NCBI GenBank assembly: GCA_016716565.1
Contig: JADJWC010000001.1
Span: 186,001 to 250,000, forward strand
Origin: a bacterium
Lineage (GTDB): Bacteria; Bacteroidota; Ignavibacteria; Ignavibacteriales; Ignavibacteriaceae
Direction of reading: 5' to 3'
DNA length: 64,000 nucleotides
Positions within the stretch are counted from its first letter, which is position 1. The number at the start of each line of letters is the position of its first letter. Below the pieces are notes generated by a model. The model was not told the DNA's origin and ran no database searches. It saw only the letters and a program-made list of their open reading frames with translations. A program made the position numbers and the translations under genes. This document shows, one piece after another, positions 30,915 through 38,995 of the stretch.

Positions 30915-31224
30915 TATTAATCTCCTTTATCAGCGAATTAAAAATCAAATCATTATTCGGCTTCCGTGTTGGTTTAGTATTATTTATAAATTGCTGAACA
31001 TTTTTATCCGTTATGCTTATTTCGGAATATGTAATTTCCCTAACAGAGTTCTCCGCGATATAACGTTCAAGCTCTGAGTGAGAAATTTTCTTTTGCTTCG
31101 AAATTTTAATTACGCCAATCTTACCTTGCGCAATTAATTTCAGAAGTGTATCCCGCCCAATACCAAGTAACTTGGCAGCTTGGACAAGTGAATACAAATG
31201 GAGGTTGTTGTTCTTTACTTCCAT
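30907..31224 (-). CDS. Excisionase-like MerR-type helix-turn-helix protein
   Basis: 105 residues. Residues 10-60 (YSLVQAAKLLGIGRDTLLKL, then IAQGKIGVIKISKQKKISHS) are a typical excisionase-family winged helix-turn-helix of the MerR type, with a turn-rich recognition region and a basic wing. The remaining 45 residues are variable. It overlaps the integrase by eight bases and is probably its directionality factor or a regulator. Transcription should start from the minus-strand promoter at 31329-31357, under the repressor encoded divergently. Confidence 0.85.
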   Translation of the reverse strand: MEVKNNNLHLYSLVQAAKLLGIGRDTLLKLIAQGKIGVIKISKQKKISHSELERYIAENSVREITYSEISITDKNVQQFINNTKPTRKPNNDLIFNSLIKEINNG

Positions 31225-31328
31225 GATTTATAAGGAAGTCTATATGGGCTTATACCTTTTTTACGGATCCGGGTGGATCGTTTCGGAGGGCCTGATGGCT
31301 CTTCGGAAGGAGTAGAATTCGATGTTCA

Positions 31329-31357
31329 AATATAATAAATAATTATTTAATTGTCAA
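31329..31357 (-). promoter_or_regulatory. Promoter for xis-int operon
   Basis: On the minus strand: -35 TTGACA at 31357-31352, 17-base spacer, -10 TATATT at 31334-31329. The -35 lies inside the operator arm 31349-31360. It is an exact mirror of the plus-strand promoter at 31417-31445. Confidence 0.8.
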
Positions 31358-31425
31358 GACAATATAAATATATATACTTATATCATCGTTATTAGCCATA
31401 TAATGAAATAATAGTCTTGACAATT
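31349..31425. promoter_or_regulatory. Paired operator (12-bp inverted repeat) between divergent promoters
   Basis: AATTGTCAAGAC at 31349-31360 and its perfect reverse complement GTCTTGACAATT at 31414-31425 are separated by 53 AT-rich bases. Each arm covers the -35 box of one of the two divergent promoters. The layout is that of a repressor binding two operators to shut both promoters, possibly with looping. The XRE protein at 31468 is the likely ligand (inference). Confidence 0.75.
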
Positions 31426-31445
31426 TATTAAAAAAGTACTATATT
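31417..31445 (+). promoter_or_regulatory. Promoter of the XRE repressor gene
   Basis: -35 TTGACA at 31417-31422, 17-base spacer, -10 TATATT at 31440-31445, 22 bases before the ATG at 31468. This is a consensus sigma-70 promoter, unlike the usual Bacteroidota type, so it could work in many hosts. Confidence 0.8.
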
Positions 31446-31467
31446 TACACAGGAAATAAATAAGATA

Positions 31468-31899
31468 ATGAAACTAGAAGAAATCAGAAATAATAAAGGA
31501 TTAAACATTAAGGAGATGGCGGGAGAACTAGGTATTACTCCTGGCCATTACTGTCACCTGGAGAAGGGATCAAGAAGACTGACAAGTTCAATTGCAGAGA
31601 AAATTGAATCGAAGTTTGGGATCAGCAGGGAAGAGTTAGAGAATGATTTTTATGTAAGTAATCCTTTTCTTGGTGTTATAAATAACTGGGTTTGGAAAAT
31701 TAAAATCAACGATCAGCCAGTTGTTCAGTCCTTTATCAACGACATAGGTTTTTTAAGAATTAAAGATACTCGTGAACAAAGTGAAGTTATTGAAGCCTTT
31801 GTAAAGTATATACAGTTTACGATTGGATCTTCAATCGAAAATGAATTTAAGAAAGATAAAAAGATGATAGATTATCTGGTCTCCAGACTGAATAGATAG
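31468..31899 (+). CDS. XRE-family transcriptional regulator (element repressor)
   Basis: 143 residues. Residues 1-58 form a Cro/cI-type helix-turn-helix: LEEIRNNKGLNIKEMAGELG, then ITPGHYCHLEKGSRRLTSSI. The rest (WVWKIKINDQPVVQSFINDI and onward) is of unknown fold and may sense a signal or dimerise. It is divergent from xis-int and shares the mirrored operator region with them, so it most likely represses both its own gene and excision genes, like a phage maintenance repressor. A strong terminator follows at 31926. Confidence 0.85.
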   Translation: MKLEEIRNNKGLNIKEMAGELGITPGHYCHLEKGSRRLTSSIAEKIESKFGISREELENDFYVSNPFLGVINNWVWKIKINDQPVVQSFINDIGFLRIKDTREQSEVIEAFVKYIQFTIGSSIENEFKKDKKMIDYLVSRLNR

Positions 31900-31925
31900 A
31901 ATCATATTCTTTCTTAAAGAAAGCG

Positions 31926-31969
31926 AAACCGCACTAACAGTGAAATCAAAGTTAGTTGCGGTTTTTGGT
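31926..31969 (+). terminator. Intrinsic terminator after XRE gene
   Basis: AAACCGCACTAAC (31926-31938) pairs with GTTAGTTGCGGTTT (31951-31964) with a single bulge, followed by TTGGTTTTT. It separates the repressor from the following gene. Confidence 0.85.
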
Positions 31970-31992
31970 TTTTAAAAGTTAGAAAGACTTAA

Positions 31993-32271
31993 ATGAAAGA
32001 TTTTGCTAGCAAAATACTAGAAAATGATCCGCGGGTAAACGTTGGATATTTCGATTATCTGTGGAATAAGATCTATGAATCCGAAACTTTAGAGGAAAAA
32101 GCAACGTTCGTAAGAGCAATGGCCGCATACATCTATTTCTGCGTCCCGAGTGAAATTAGAAAATTCCTCTTTCACAGACACATTGTTTATCAGGTCGTGA
32201 ATAATTCGAGGGTATCTGATCCTGACGAGTTATGCTATCTGTTGGATAGTATACCTGATGACATTGATTAA
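31993..32271 (+). CDS. Small hypothetical protein
   Basis: 92 residues, not recognised. It is predicted to be mainly helical and acidic at the C-terminus (DPDELCYLLDSIPDDID), with an aromatic middle (AAYIYFCVPSEIRKFLFH). There is no membrane segment or signal peptide. It lies between the repressor and the replication protein of the element, 24 bases after the terminator. Codon use resembles its neighbours and its end is clean, so it is probably real. A role in replication control is possible from position only. Confidence 0.6.
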   Translation: MKDFASKILENDPRVNVGYFDYLWNKIYESETLEEKATFVRAMAAYIYFCVPSEIRKFLFHRHIVYQVVNNSRVSDPDELCYLLDSIPDDID

Positions 32272-32317
32272 AATTTATTACATAAAACTTAATCTGAGAA
32301 TAAACTATGTGGCAGTA

Positions 32318-32470
32318 CTTCCGGTAAGACTGCTTTATGGCAGTCGGCAAAGTAAAAATAATTTAAGGATTTTAAGCTGATCAGCTTACGAAAACAAAAA
32401 TTGAAACTTCTGTCTATATGAGCAGAAACAATACCTGTTGTTCAAAGGCTTGCAGTACGTTACTGCAAGT
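32318..32470 (+). promoter_or_regulatory. Structured leader upstream of and within the start of the primase gene
   Basis: GACTGC and GCAGTC (about 32322-32340) form a short hairpin. CTTGCAGTA (32449-32457) and TACTGCAAG (32461-32469) form a perfect 9-bp stem with a 3-base loop, followed by tccttttatt, like a terminator. The second hairpin lies inside the longest primase frame, so it may be an attenuator or may show that translation starts further downstream. Confidence 0.5.
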
Positions 32471-34928
32471 CCTTTTATTAAAATATTTTTTCACAACAGA
32501 GGATTATATAAAACTATGGAATAAAAAATTGGTAAATAATACAGAATTAGATCGGACTTACTCACATAAAGAGTATGCAAAAGGATCTACCTCTAACCGG
32601 GGAATCTTCGGAACGAAACAAGATGCAGAAAGACTGATCGGAAAAAAAGATTGTTACACGTCTGCTTTTGACCACTCAGTTAATTTTCTTCGTTACTATG
32701 AAGCTAATGGGAATTCAACAGCTGGATATAAAGGAAAAGTTCGTTTCAGCTTTCTTGCTTTCGATATAGATTCAGATGATTTGAATGAGTCCTTAAACTG
32801 GACCCGGGATCTGATTAAAAAACTAGAGGAAGAATATGAAGTAAATACAAACAAACTTCGGTATTACTTCTCTGGCAGTAAAGGATTCCACATTGAAATT
32901 CCCTCCTGGATGATAGATGTTGAGCATCAACCCTCCTCACAATACCCGTACATATTTAAGGCTATGGTTCAGGAGTTGACTGAACACGCAGACTTAAGTC
33001 TGTATCAAACGATAAGGCTTTACAGATTAAACAATACTATTAATTCCAAGACAGGACTCTATAAAATCGAGTTAAGTCTTGATGAAATAAAATCCCTACC
33101 AGTTGAGGAAATTAAGGAGTTAGCTGGGAAGTATAGATTTAATTCAGCTGCGATATTAGAATATGAGAAAGTAAAAAATGAAAAATTAGTCAGACTCTTC
33201 TCAAAGTATCTGGCAACGCATCCGGATTATTCAACCGAACAGATAATAAAAGCAAACAAAACCAGTTCTGAAAAAATTGAGATCAGTCGATTTGATAAAA
33301 TTGTTAGTGGCTGCAGCCACATAAAATCACTGGTTGAAAAATCAAACAAGGGAGAAAATTTAAATAATCAGGAAAGAGTCGTTCTTGCTAACTTGCTTTC
33401 CAGATTTGGCGAAGAAGGCAGAAGCAAGCTCCACGAGATCCTTGGCAAGACTCCACATTACTCCAGGGAAAAGACTGATTATCACCTAGACTTAATAATT
33501 AAACACGAATATCACCCTGTATCCTGTGAGATGATATGCGGCAACACTTGCAAAACAGTAAAACTTCTTAATCGCACAAACTGTCTATCGCTTGCTTATG
33601 TAAGTGAAGCAAAAGATTTCATACAAACATACGCCGCTGAAAAATTCATTAAGTACCGAACCGATATAGTCTATGCGGTGGATGAAGATAATTTCTATCA
33701 ATATGGGGACGGGGTATATCATCAGATATCTGAAACAGAGTTGGCGTCATTATTAAACTCCTTTGCTTTAGTGTTTAATAAAAAAGAGGTTGTAACAGCA
33801 AACCGGATTAGAAGTTTGATCGACCGGTTGAAGATGGAAGTAAAAATCCAGTTTAAAGGTAAGATGAATAAAGAGAGTTATATTAACCTGAAGAACGGTC
33901 TTTTTGATATAAGTAAAATGGAATTAATTCCACACTCACCCGCAACGTTTACCAGCATACAGTTGGATTTTGCATACGAGCAGGGTGCAAAAGCTCCGAG
34001 GTTCGAACAATTTTTGAATGAAATATTTGACGGTGATCAGGATAAGATAGACTATGTACTTAACACAATGTGCTACCTGTTGTTTCCGGATTACTCATAC
34101 CAGAAAGTGTTTATATTCTTCGGCAGTGGTAGGAATGGTAAAGGTGTGTTGACGTCTGTTATAAAAAATTTACTTGGTATTGAGAATGTTTCCGCTGTTT
34201 CAATCCACGATCTGGCAAATAACCGATTTGCGGTAAATAATCTAAAAGATAAGCTTATTAATATCAGTTCCGAGGTTGGAAGTAAAGACCTGGAAACTGA
34301 AATGATCAAAAAGTTATCTGGTGGTGATGTAATTACTGCGGACAGAAAATACAAGGAGCCTATATCTTTTGTTAATACAGCAAGATTGTTAATAAGCGCT
34401 AATGAGTTGCCGAGATTTTCAGAATTAAATGATGCAATCCTGGAAAGATTTGTTCTGATAAGGTTCCCGATAACATTCAGAGATCAGCAGGTTAATACAA
34501 ATTTACTATCGGAACTTCTCCATGAATTACCCGGTATATTCAACCTGGTAATATCACACATTGATCGGGTGATCGGTGGAGAAGGGGGAGCGTATTTTTC
34601 TATTCCTGACAGCATTCAGAAAGATAGGATCATTTTGTTGAGTGAAATATCAAGTGCGGCTGAATTCATAGATGAAATGTGTGAAATTAAATTAAAAGCT
34701 AAAATTAAATTGCTCGACCTGCACAATGCTTATTACGGTTTTTGTGTCAGCCGGGGATACAAGTCACTCGGCTACAGAAATTTTATGAAAGCAATTGAAT
34801 CAGCTTATGGAATCAGTTTGAAAAAAGAAAATGATGGTTACTACGTGGTCGGAATTAAACTTAAAACAATTGAGAAAAATGAAAAAGATGAAAGGATTAA
34901 AGTTGTTAAAGTAGATCTTCCATTTTAG
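32418..34928 (+). CDS. Primase-SF3 helicase replication protein
   Basis: Up to 836 residues. The N-terminal part is an archaeo-eukaryotic-type primase (prim-pol): catalytic acids in AFDIDSDD (about 115-121) and the motif SGSKGFHIEIP (152-162). A cysteine cluster (CEMICGNTC, about 370) may bind zinc. The C-terminal half is a D5/P4-like superfamily 3 helicase with Walker A FFGSGRNGKG (about 567-576) and a helicase B-type region around LINISSEVGSKDLE. Such fusions start replication of plasmids, satellites and integrative elements. The first 24 residues are cysteine-rich and coincide with a terminator-like hairpin; a TTG at 32529 is an alternative start. It ends just before a hairpin at 34937. 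Confidence 0.88.
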   Translation: MSRNNTCCSKACSTLLQVLLLKYFFTTEDYIKLWNKKLVNNTELDRTYSHKEYAKGSTSNRGIFGTKQDAERLIGKKDCYTSAFDHSVNFLRYYEANGNSTAGYKGKVRFSFLAFDIDSDDLNESLNWTRDLIKKLEEEYEVNTNKLRYYFSGSKGFHIEIPSWMIDVEHQPSSQYPYIFKAMVQELTEHADLSLYQTIRLYRLNNTINSKTGLYKIELSLDEIKSLPVEEIKELAGKYRFNSAAILEYEKVKNEKLVRLFSKYLATHPDYSTEQIIKANKTSSEKIEISRFDKIVSGCSHIKSLVEKSNKGENLNNQERVVLANLLSRFGEEGRSKLHEILGKTPHYSREKTDYHLDLIIKHEYHPVSCEMICGNTCKTVKLLNRTNCLSLAYVSEAKDFIQTYAAEKFIKYRTDIVYAVDEDNFYQYGDGVYHQISETELASLLNSFALVFNKKEVVTANRIRSLIDRLKMEVKIQFKGKMNKESYINLKNGLFDISKMELIPHSPATFTSIQLDFAYEQGAKAPRFEQFLNEIFDGDQDKIDYVLNTMCYLLFPDYSYQKVFIFFGSGRNGKGVLTSVIKNLLGIENVSAVSIHDLANNRFAVNNLKDKLINISSEVGSKDLETEMIKKLSGGDVITADRKYKEPISFVNTARLLISANELPRFSELNDAILERFVLIRFPITFRDQQVNTNLLSELLHELPGIFNLVISHIDRVIGGEGGAYFSIPDSIQKDRIILLSEISSAAEFIDEMCEIKLKAKIKLLDLHNAYYGFCVSRGYKSLGYRNFMKAIESAYGISLKKENDGYYVVGIKLKTIEKNEKDERIKVVKVDLPF

Positions 34929-34936
34929 TACGGTAT

Positions 34937-34972
34937 GGTGGTGGAATAAAATCCGTTCCACCACCGTATTTT
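34937..34972 (+). terminator. Intrinsic terminator after primase-helicase
   Basis: GGTGGTGGAA (34937-34946) and TTCCACCACC (34956-34965) form a perfect 10-bp stem with a 9-base loop, followed by a T-rich tract. The same GGTGGAA core recurs four times in the next 200 bases. Confidence 0.75.
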
Positions 34973-35328
34973 CTTTTAAATTTAGCTATATTCAAATGAG
35001 TTGAGGTGGAATGTGAAAAAATCCTAAAAAGTTTTCCGAAAAAAATTGTTAGGATAAATAGAAATAGTTTTTCATGTTTTTTCGTCCTTCCACCACCTTT
35101 TACTGATTTTAATTAATAATCAAAGAAATTCCTAGGGTGGAATCAGATTCGTTCCCCCACCTTCCAGCCGACTACGGCCTCAGCAATGATGACTTGGCGG
35201 GAGTGGGGTTTAATGCGGAGGACGGGGAGCAATTCTGTTTGAAAACCCAGGTTAACATTCTTACTAAGCAAGGCATCCGAGCATCAGTTCACCCGTGGTT
35301 AATTATGCCGAAGCTAAGGATTCATAGA
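34973..35328. other. Non-coding stretch with repeated GGTGGAA motifs
   Basis: GGTGGAA or its complement occurs near 35005, 35089 and 35136, plus a TTCCCCCACC variant near 35151, within an AT-rich setting next to the replication gene. This might be a replication origin or binding-site cluster. An open frame at 35137-35373 has no recognisable features and is not called as a gene. Confidence 0.4.
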
Positions 35329-35628
35329 TTAAATCCTTGGTGGCACAACAATTTTGTCGCCCTTCCTCAATAAACCCGAAAGCGTTCTTTCCAGTTCCGA
35401 TTTTTGTAATGCAAGACTGTTACGATATGCTTTTTCTGAAATTAATTGCTTCCCGTCATTCCAGAAATACCTTCTACTCTTTGCAGTTTTTGCCCCATCA
35501 AAATATCTTTTTATGGCCCTATCTATTACTTCCTTTCTTACGTTCTCATACAGAGCTTGAAAACCTTGCTCTGTTTTAGGTGTAGGATGATCAGTTTGGG
35601 ACCAATCATGTTTATCACCAGGAAGCAT
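35329..35628 (-). CDS. Hypothetical protein, possibly a remnant
   Basis: 99 residues, not recognised. It is basic and helical (TEQGFQALYENVRKEVIDRA, then YFWNDGKQLISEKAYRNS). Its beginning overlaps the end of the transposase-like fragment upstream, and the intergenic surroundings look decayed, so it may be part of a broken insertion or a host-gene fragment. No signal peptide or membrane segment is seen. Coding status is uncertain. Confidence 0.35.
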   Translation of the reverse strand: MLPGDKHDWSQTDHPTPKTEQGFQALYENVRKEVIDRAIKRYFDGAKTAKSRRYFWNDGKQLISEKAYRNSLALQKSELERTLSGLLRKGDKIVVPPRI

Positions 35629-35812
35629 CTCTAACCACCACCTTTGTGTAAAGTTTTTCTCTGCGGTATTTTTTTATCCAATTCGGAATGGTTGCAGATC
35701 CGAATATTCCATAGGTGTGCTTTGCATCCGTGATGCTTTTTAATTTACCTGATTCCATTTCGTCAAGAACCTTGTTCTTAAAATCGTCAGTGTATTTTAT
35801 GATTGTTTTCAT
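35615..35812 (-). pseudogene. Truncated IS3-type transposase OrfA fragment
   Basis: 65 residues whose first 52 (KYTDDFKNKVLDEMESGKLK, then AKHTYGIFGSATIPNWIKKY and REKL) match the N-terminal helix-turn-helix of IS3-type OrfA transposases. Full OrfA proteins are about 100 residues with a coiled coil after this point; here the frame turns to KVVVRDASW and stops. No OrfB or inverted repeats are recognised nearby, so this is debris of a lost insertion sequence. Confidence 0.65.
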
Positions 35813-36001
35813 AGGTAAGAGTAAGTGTAGAGGTGTTGAAATGCAATAGAAAAGCTAATGTAGTGTTAAACAAAGCCAGTCAAGCTCTATTATAAAGCTG
35901 TACAAATTCTAGAAAAAGATGTACCCTGGCCTGACAAGAGCTGGGTTATTGCAGACAAATCAGCAGACACTTAAGTCGAGGAAAAATAATTACTTAAAAT
36001 T

Positions 36002-38065
36002 TTATTTTTGATTTTCTTTGAATATCTCCTTGATATTTTCATATAGTTTTGCTCTTTGTCTGAGTATCGATTTATTTTTACCACTTGACCAGGCAAGACC
36101 AATGATTTCAGTAGCATCATCCTGAATTAATCCTAAAGATTCGAAATTCCTTATATAAATATCTGCGGCTGTGGGCTCAACCACAGACTTTAAAAAGCTG
36201 TTACGGTTATGCGATTTATTCTTTTTCTTAATCTTGCTTGTAGACACAGTTTGTACTTTCGGAAATAAATCCCTTTTATAATACCAATCAAGAAATAGAT
36301 GCTCCAACGAACTATCAAATTCTTTGAACGAAGATTTTGATTTCTGATCCGGTATATATTCTATGAATTCTTTAATAAGGTCAATGGTAATTTTGCTTAC
36401 TCTGAATGATTTACAATGTAAGTATAGCTGCGAAAAAGTATTCTGGATCTGGCGGATATTTCCAGGCCATGATAGATTTAACAAAAAGTCCATCGTGGCC
36501 TCCGGTAATTCAGCTGGCCATTCAAATTCTTTCTCATTTTTATTTTTTATGAATAAGATGAATCTTTTAAGATCCTCCTTACGTTCACGCAGAGGAGGAA
36601 TAGTAAATTTTAGTCCGGAAATCCTGAAATAGAAATCCTCAAGTAACTCTTTTTTTGCAACCAGCATTAAAGGGTCTTCGTTAAGAGCAAATATAAATCT
36701 CACATCTACTTTCTTCTTTTTTCCTCCGACCGAGTAAAAAGTTTTATCGTCCAACACTTTAAATAATTTCTGCTGTACGTTTAGTGGAGCTTTCCCAATC
36801 TCGTCCAGAAACAAGGTGCCCTTATCTGCAAGTTCGATCTTCCCGATAATTTTGCCGGATGAAGATGTGTATGCACCTTTTTCACTTCCGAAAAGTTCGG
36901 CCTCTATAAGTTCACTCGGTATGGCAGCACAGTTGACTTCAACAAATCCGGCGTCTTTGCCCTTCCCTCTGGATAGTTTGTGAATTGTCTTTGCAAGGTA
37001 TCCTTTGCCGGTACCTGTTTCTCCAAGCAGTAGAACACTATGCTCTTTATTAAGTACATTCTGAATTTTAAGCAGTTCCCGTCGGTATTTTAAATGGGAT
37101 GTAATCACCTCGCCTTGTATCTTATCAGATAGTTCTGTTGTGTCTTGAGTAGCCGATATATCTTTTGTTTTATACTCAGCTGCTTTTTTATCTAGTTCGG
37201 TTAAATCCGCCGTTGTCAGTCTTTTATTTTTATAATACGGATGATAATTGAAAAACTTTTCAATGGTATCAAACTTGTTTTCAACTGAATGATACTCAAG
37301 CAGTTGAATAATTTCACCTAAAACAGAATTGAAAGTTTTTACTTCAGAATCAGACTGGAGCAGTATAGAGATGTTCTGAAAATCAAGATTGTAGCTTTGA
37401 AAATATTCTCCGATAAAACTTCTGATTATCGCACGGAAAAATCTTCTCTTGTCTGATTCATTAAAATCCTGGATGAACTCAAATGCTATTAGAAATTTTT
37501 TACTGTCTTTTTTATGACTGCTACTAACAATAAAAGCCGCAAGGTTTGTTAGATATTCAATTGAGGGCGGATCATAATTATATTTCCCTTTATAAGGAAT
37601 CGGGAAAAATATAGTGTACGGGCTGCCTTCATACATTTCATAAGCACCCCTTGCCATTTGATAAAGTGGCTTGAAAACGGGAATAAATAATTCTTTGTCG
37701 TCAAGGCAGAATTTTTTTACGGAGTTACGGAAATCATTCTGATCAGTTTCTCTTGAAAAAACAAGAGCGGTATCAATTGACCGTTCGTTTATTATTAATT
37801 TCTGCCTGAATCGCCATAGTATTTCTGCCTGATTGATTCCCTTCGTTTCGTTTTCAATCTGACCCTTTACAGATCTTTGTTCATTAATCATGAAGAATAT
37901 ATCCCCGAGCCATTGCTTAATGAATGCGTACATAAAGTCTTTCGACGCCTCATTATCATCTTCGTGTAGATCCAGCAACTGATCTATATAAAGCGTTGCG
38001 ATATCGAACCCGGATTCATCAATTGGTCTTGAGATCCAGGATGATAATAGTTGAAAATAATTCAT
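36002..38065 (-). CDS. Sigma-54-activator-like AAA+ regulator with altered GAFTGA loop
   Basis: 687 residues from the ATG at 38065, which has a strong ribosome site (AAAGGAGATC); the longer frame would overlap the divergent neighbour. Residues 1-340 are an unrecognised sensor-like region. Residues about 345-570 are an AAA+ domain of the bacterial enhancer-binding type: Walker A GETGTGKG (348-355), Walker B GTLFLDEIG (416-424), arginine fingers in PPLRERKEDL and SWPGNIRQ. The loop that touches sigma-54 reads GAYTSS (397-402) in place of GAFTGA, so normal sigma-54 activation is doubtful. The C-terminus (650-687) may be a DNA-binding helix pair. It is divergent from a basic coiled-coil gene that it may regulate. 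Confidence 0.8.
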   Translation of the reverse strand: MNYFQLLSSWISRPIDESGFDIATLYIDQLLDLHEDDNEASKDFMYAFIKQWLGDIFFMINEQRSVKGQIENETKGINQAEILWRFRQKLIINERSIDTALVFSRETDQNDFRNSVKKFCLDDKELFIPVFKPLYQMARGAYEMYEGSPYTIFFPIPYKGKYNYDPPSIEYLTNLAAFIVSSSHKKDSKKFLIAFEFIQDFNESDKRRFFRAIIRSFIGEYFQSYNLDFQNISILLQSDSEVKTFNSVLGEIIQLLEYHSVENKFDTIEKFFNYHPYYKNKRLTTADLTELDKKAAEYKTKDISATQDTTELSDKIQGEVITSHLKYRRELLKIQNVLNKEHSVLLLGETGTGKGYLAKTIHKLSRGKGKDAGFVEVNCAAIPSELIEAELFGSEKGAYTSSSGKIIGKIELADKGTLFLDEIGKAPLNVQQKLFKVLDDKTFYSVGGKKKKVDVRFIFALNEDPLMLVAKKELLEDFYFRISGLKFTIPPLRERKEDLKRFILFIKNKNEKEFEWPAELPEATMDFLLNLSWPGNIRQIQNTFSQLYLHCKSFRVSKITIDLIKEFIEYIPDQKSKSSFKEFDSSLEHLFLDWYYKRDLFPKVQTVSTSKIKKKNKSHNRNSFLKSVVEPTAADIYIRNFESLGLIQDDATEIIGLAWSSGKNKSILRQRAKLYENIKEIFKENQK

Positions 38066-38231
38066 ATTGATCTCCTTTTGTGTTTGCAAAAATAAATCAA
38101 AATAAATTGAATTAATCAAAATAGATTGGTTTAATATTTTGTGGTGGTCATATAATAGGTCAAAAAGGGGGTTTTCACTGTGGAATGATTGATGATTCTT
38201 CTTACTCGCCACTAAAAAGAAAGTAAAATCT

Positions 38232-38933
38232 ATGGCAAAAAAAACAAATAAATCCATTGGGCTGGTACAAGAAAACGTGGGCCCGGTGGTCAACACAGCT
38301 GTCGCTCCATCACCGGTAGAAGGAGTTGCAGAAAGTGTTGAAGAAATATCGGTTAGGCGTCCGCAGAACCGGAAAATAGCTTCTTCAATGAACGTTCGCA
38401 GGCAAAAGATGAGGAAAAGAGAGTCGATCCTGACAGAACGTAAAGATAAGAGAGCTATTCTTAATAGAGGGTACTACATACAAAAAATCAATGGTGAAGT
38501 AAAGCACCTCCCTCTTGATGCGGCGGACAGGGAATATCTTCTTGCAAAGATTGCAGACTTAAATCTCCAAATTAAAAAAGTGAACCGGGAGATTAAGGAT
38601 TACACTCATTCCTTCAAGTCACGTTCCAAAAGGGCAAAACAAGCCTACAGGAGAGATCTTGTAAAAGTAAATGAAAAGGAACGGATAAAGAGAGAAAGCA
38701 TGAAGATAATGGAGAAAGTTGAGAAGGTGCTCAATGAGGAGAACATCTCAACCTATCCGCAACTCAGCGCAATCATTACCGGTGATGAAAATGCGCCTCA
38801 GGCTCTGACGGAACTTGAAAGGTTCTTCTCTGCAAATCTAACCGCGGAGTTTAACAAGTTCAGGACCGATTCAAAACTAAAGCAGGAAATTTTTGTTGAC
38901 ACCCTGAAATATGTCAAAGAAATCTCCCAGTAA
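38232..38933 (+). CDS. Basic coiled-coil hypothetical protein
   Basis: 233 residues, rich in Lys and Arg. After a low-complexity start (APSPVEGVAESVEEISVRRP) there is a basic tract (NVRRQKMRKRESILTERKDK) and a long predicted coiled coil (residues 100-165: LLAKIADLNLQIKKVNREIK and onward). No catalytic motif is seen. The charge suggests nucleic-acid binding. It is divergent from the AAA+ regulator, with 166 bases between their starts that should hold both promoters, and is closed by a strong terminator at 38945. Family not recognised. Confidence 0.7.
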   Translation: MAKKTNKSIGLVQENVGPVVNTAVAPSPVEGVAESVEEISVRRPQNRKIASSMNVRRQKMRKRESILTERKDKRAILNRGYYIQKINGEVKHLPLDAADREYLLAKIADLNLQIKKVNREIKDYTHSFKSRSKRAKQAYRRDLVKVNEKERIKRESMKIMEKVEKVLNEENISTYPQLSAIITGDENAPQALTELERFFSANLTAEFNKFRTDSKLKQEIFVDTLKYVKEISQ

Positions 38934-38944
38934 TAGTCATTCAC

Positions 38945-38974
38945 AGGCCACGCAATATGTGTGGCCTTTTTTTT
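38945..38974 (+). terminator. Intrinsic terminator
   Basis: AGGCCAC (38945-38951) pairs with GTGGCCT (38961-38967), followed by a run of eight T. It ends the 38232-38933 gene. Confidence 0.9.
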
Positions 38975-38995
38975 CACCAAAAAATCCCTACTGAC

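Noticed and set aside
35137..35373. 78-residue open frame
   Set aside because: No ribosome site, no recognisable composition or family, and it overlaps the antisense frame at 35329. Sequence around it looks decayed.
38065..38296. Longer N-terminus for the AAA+ regulator
   Set aside because: The extension overlaps the divergent gene at 38232, is made of low-complexity hydrophobics, and the ATG at 38065 has a strong ribosome site.
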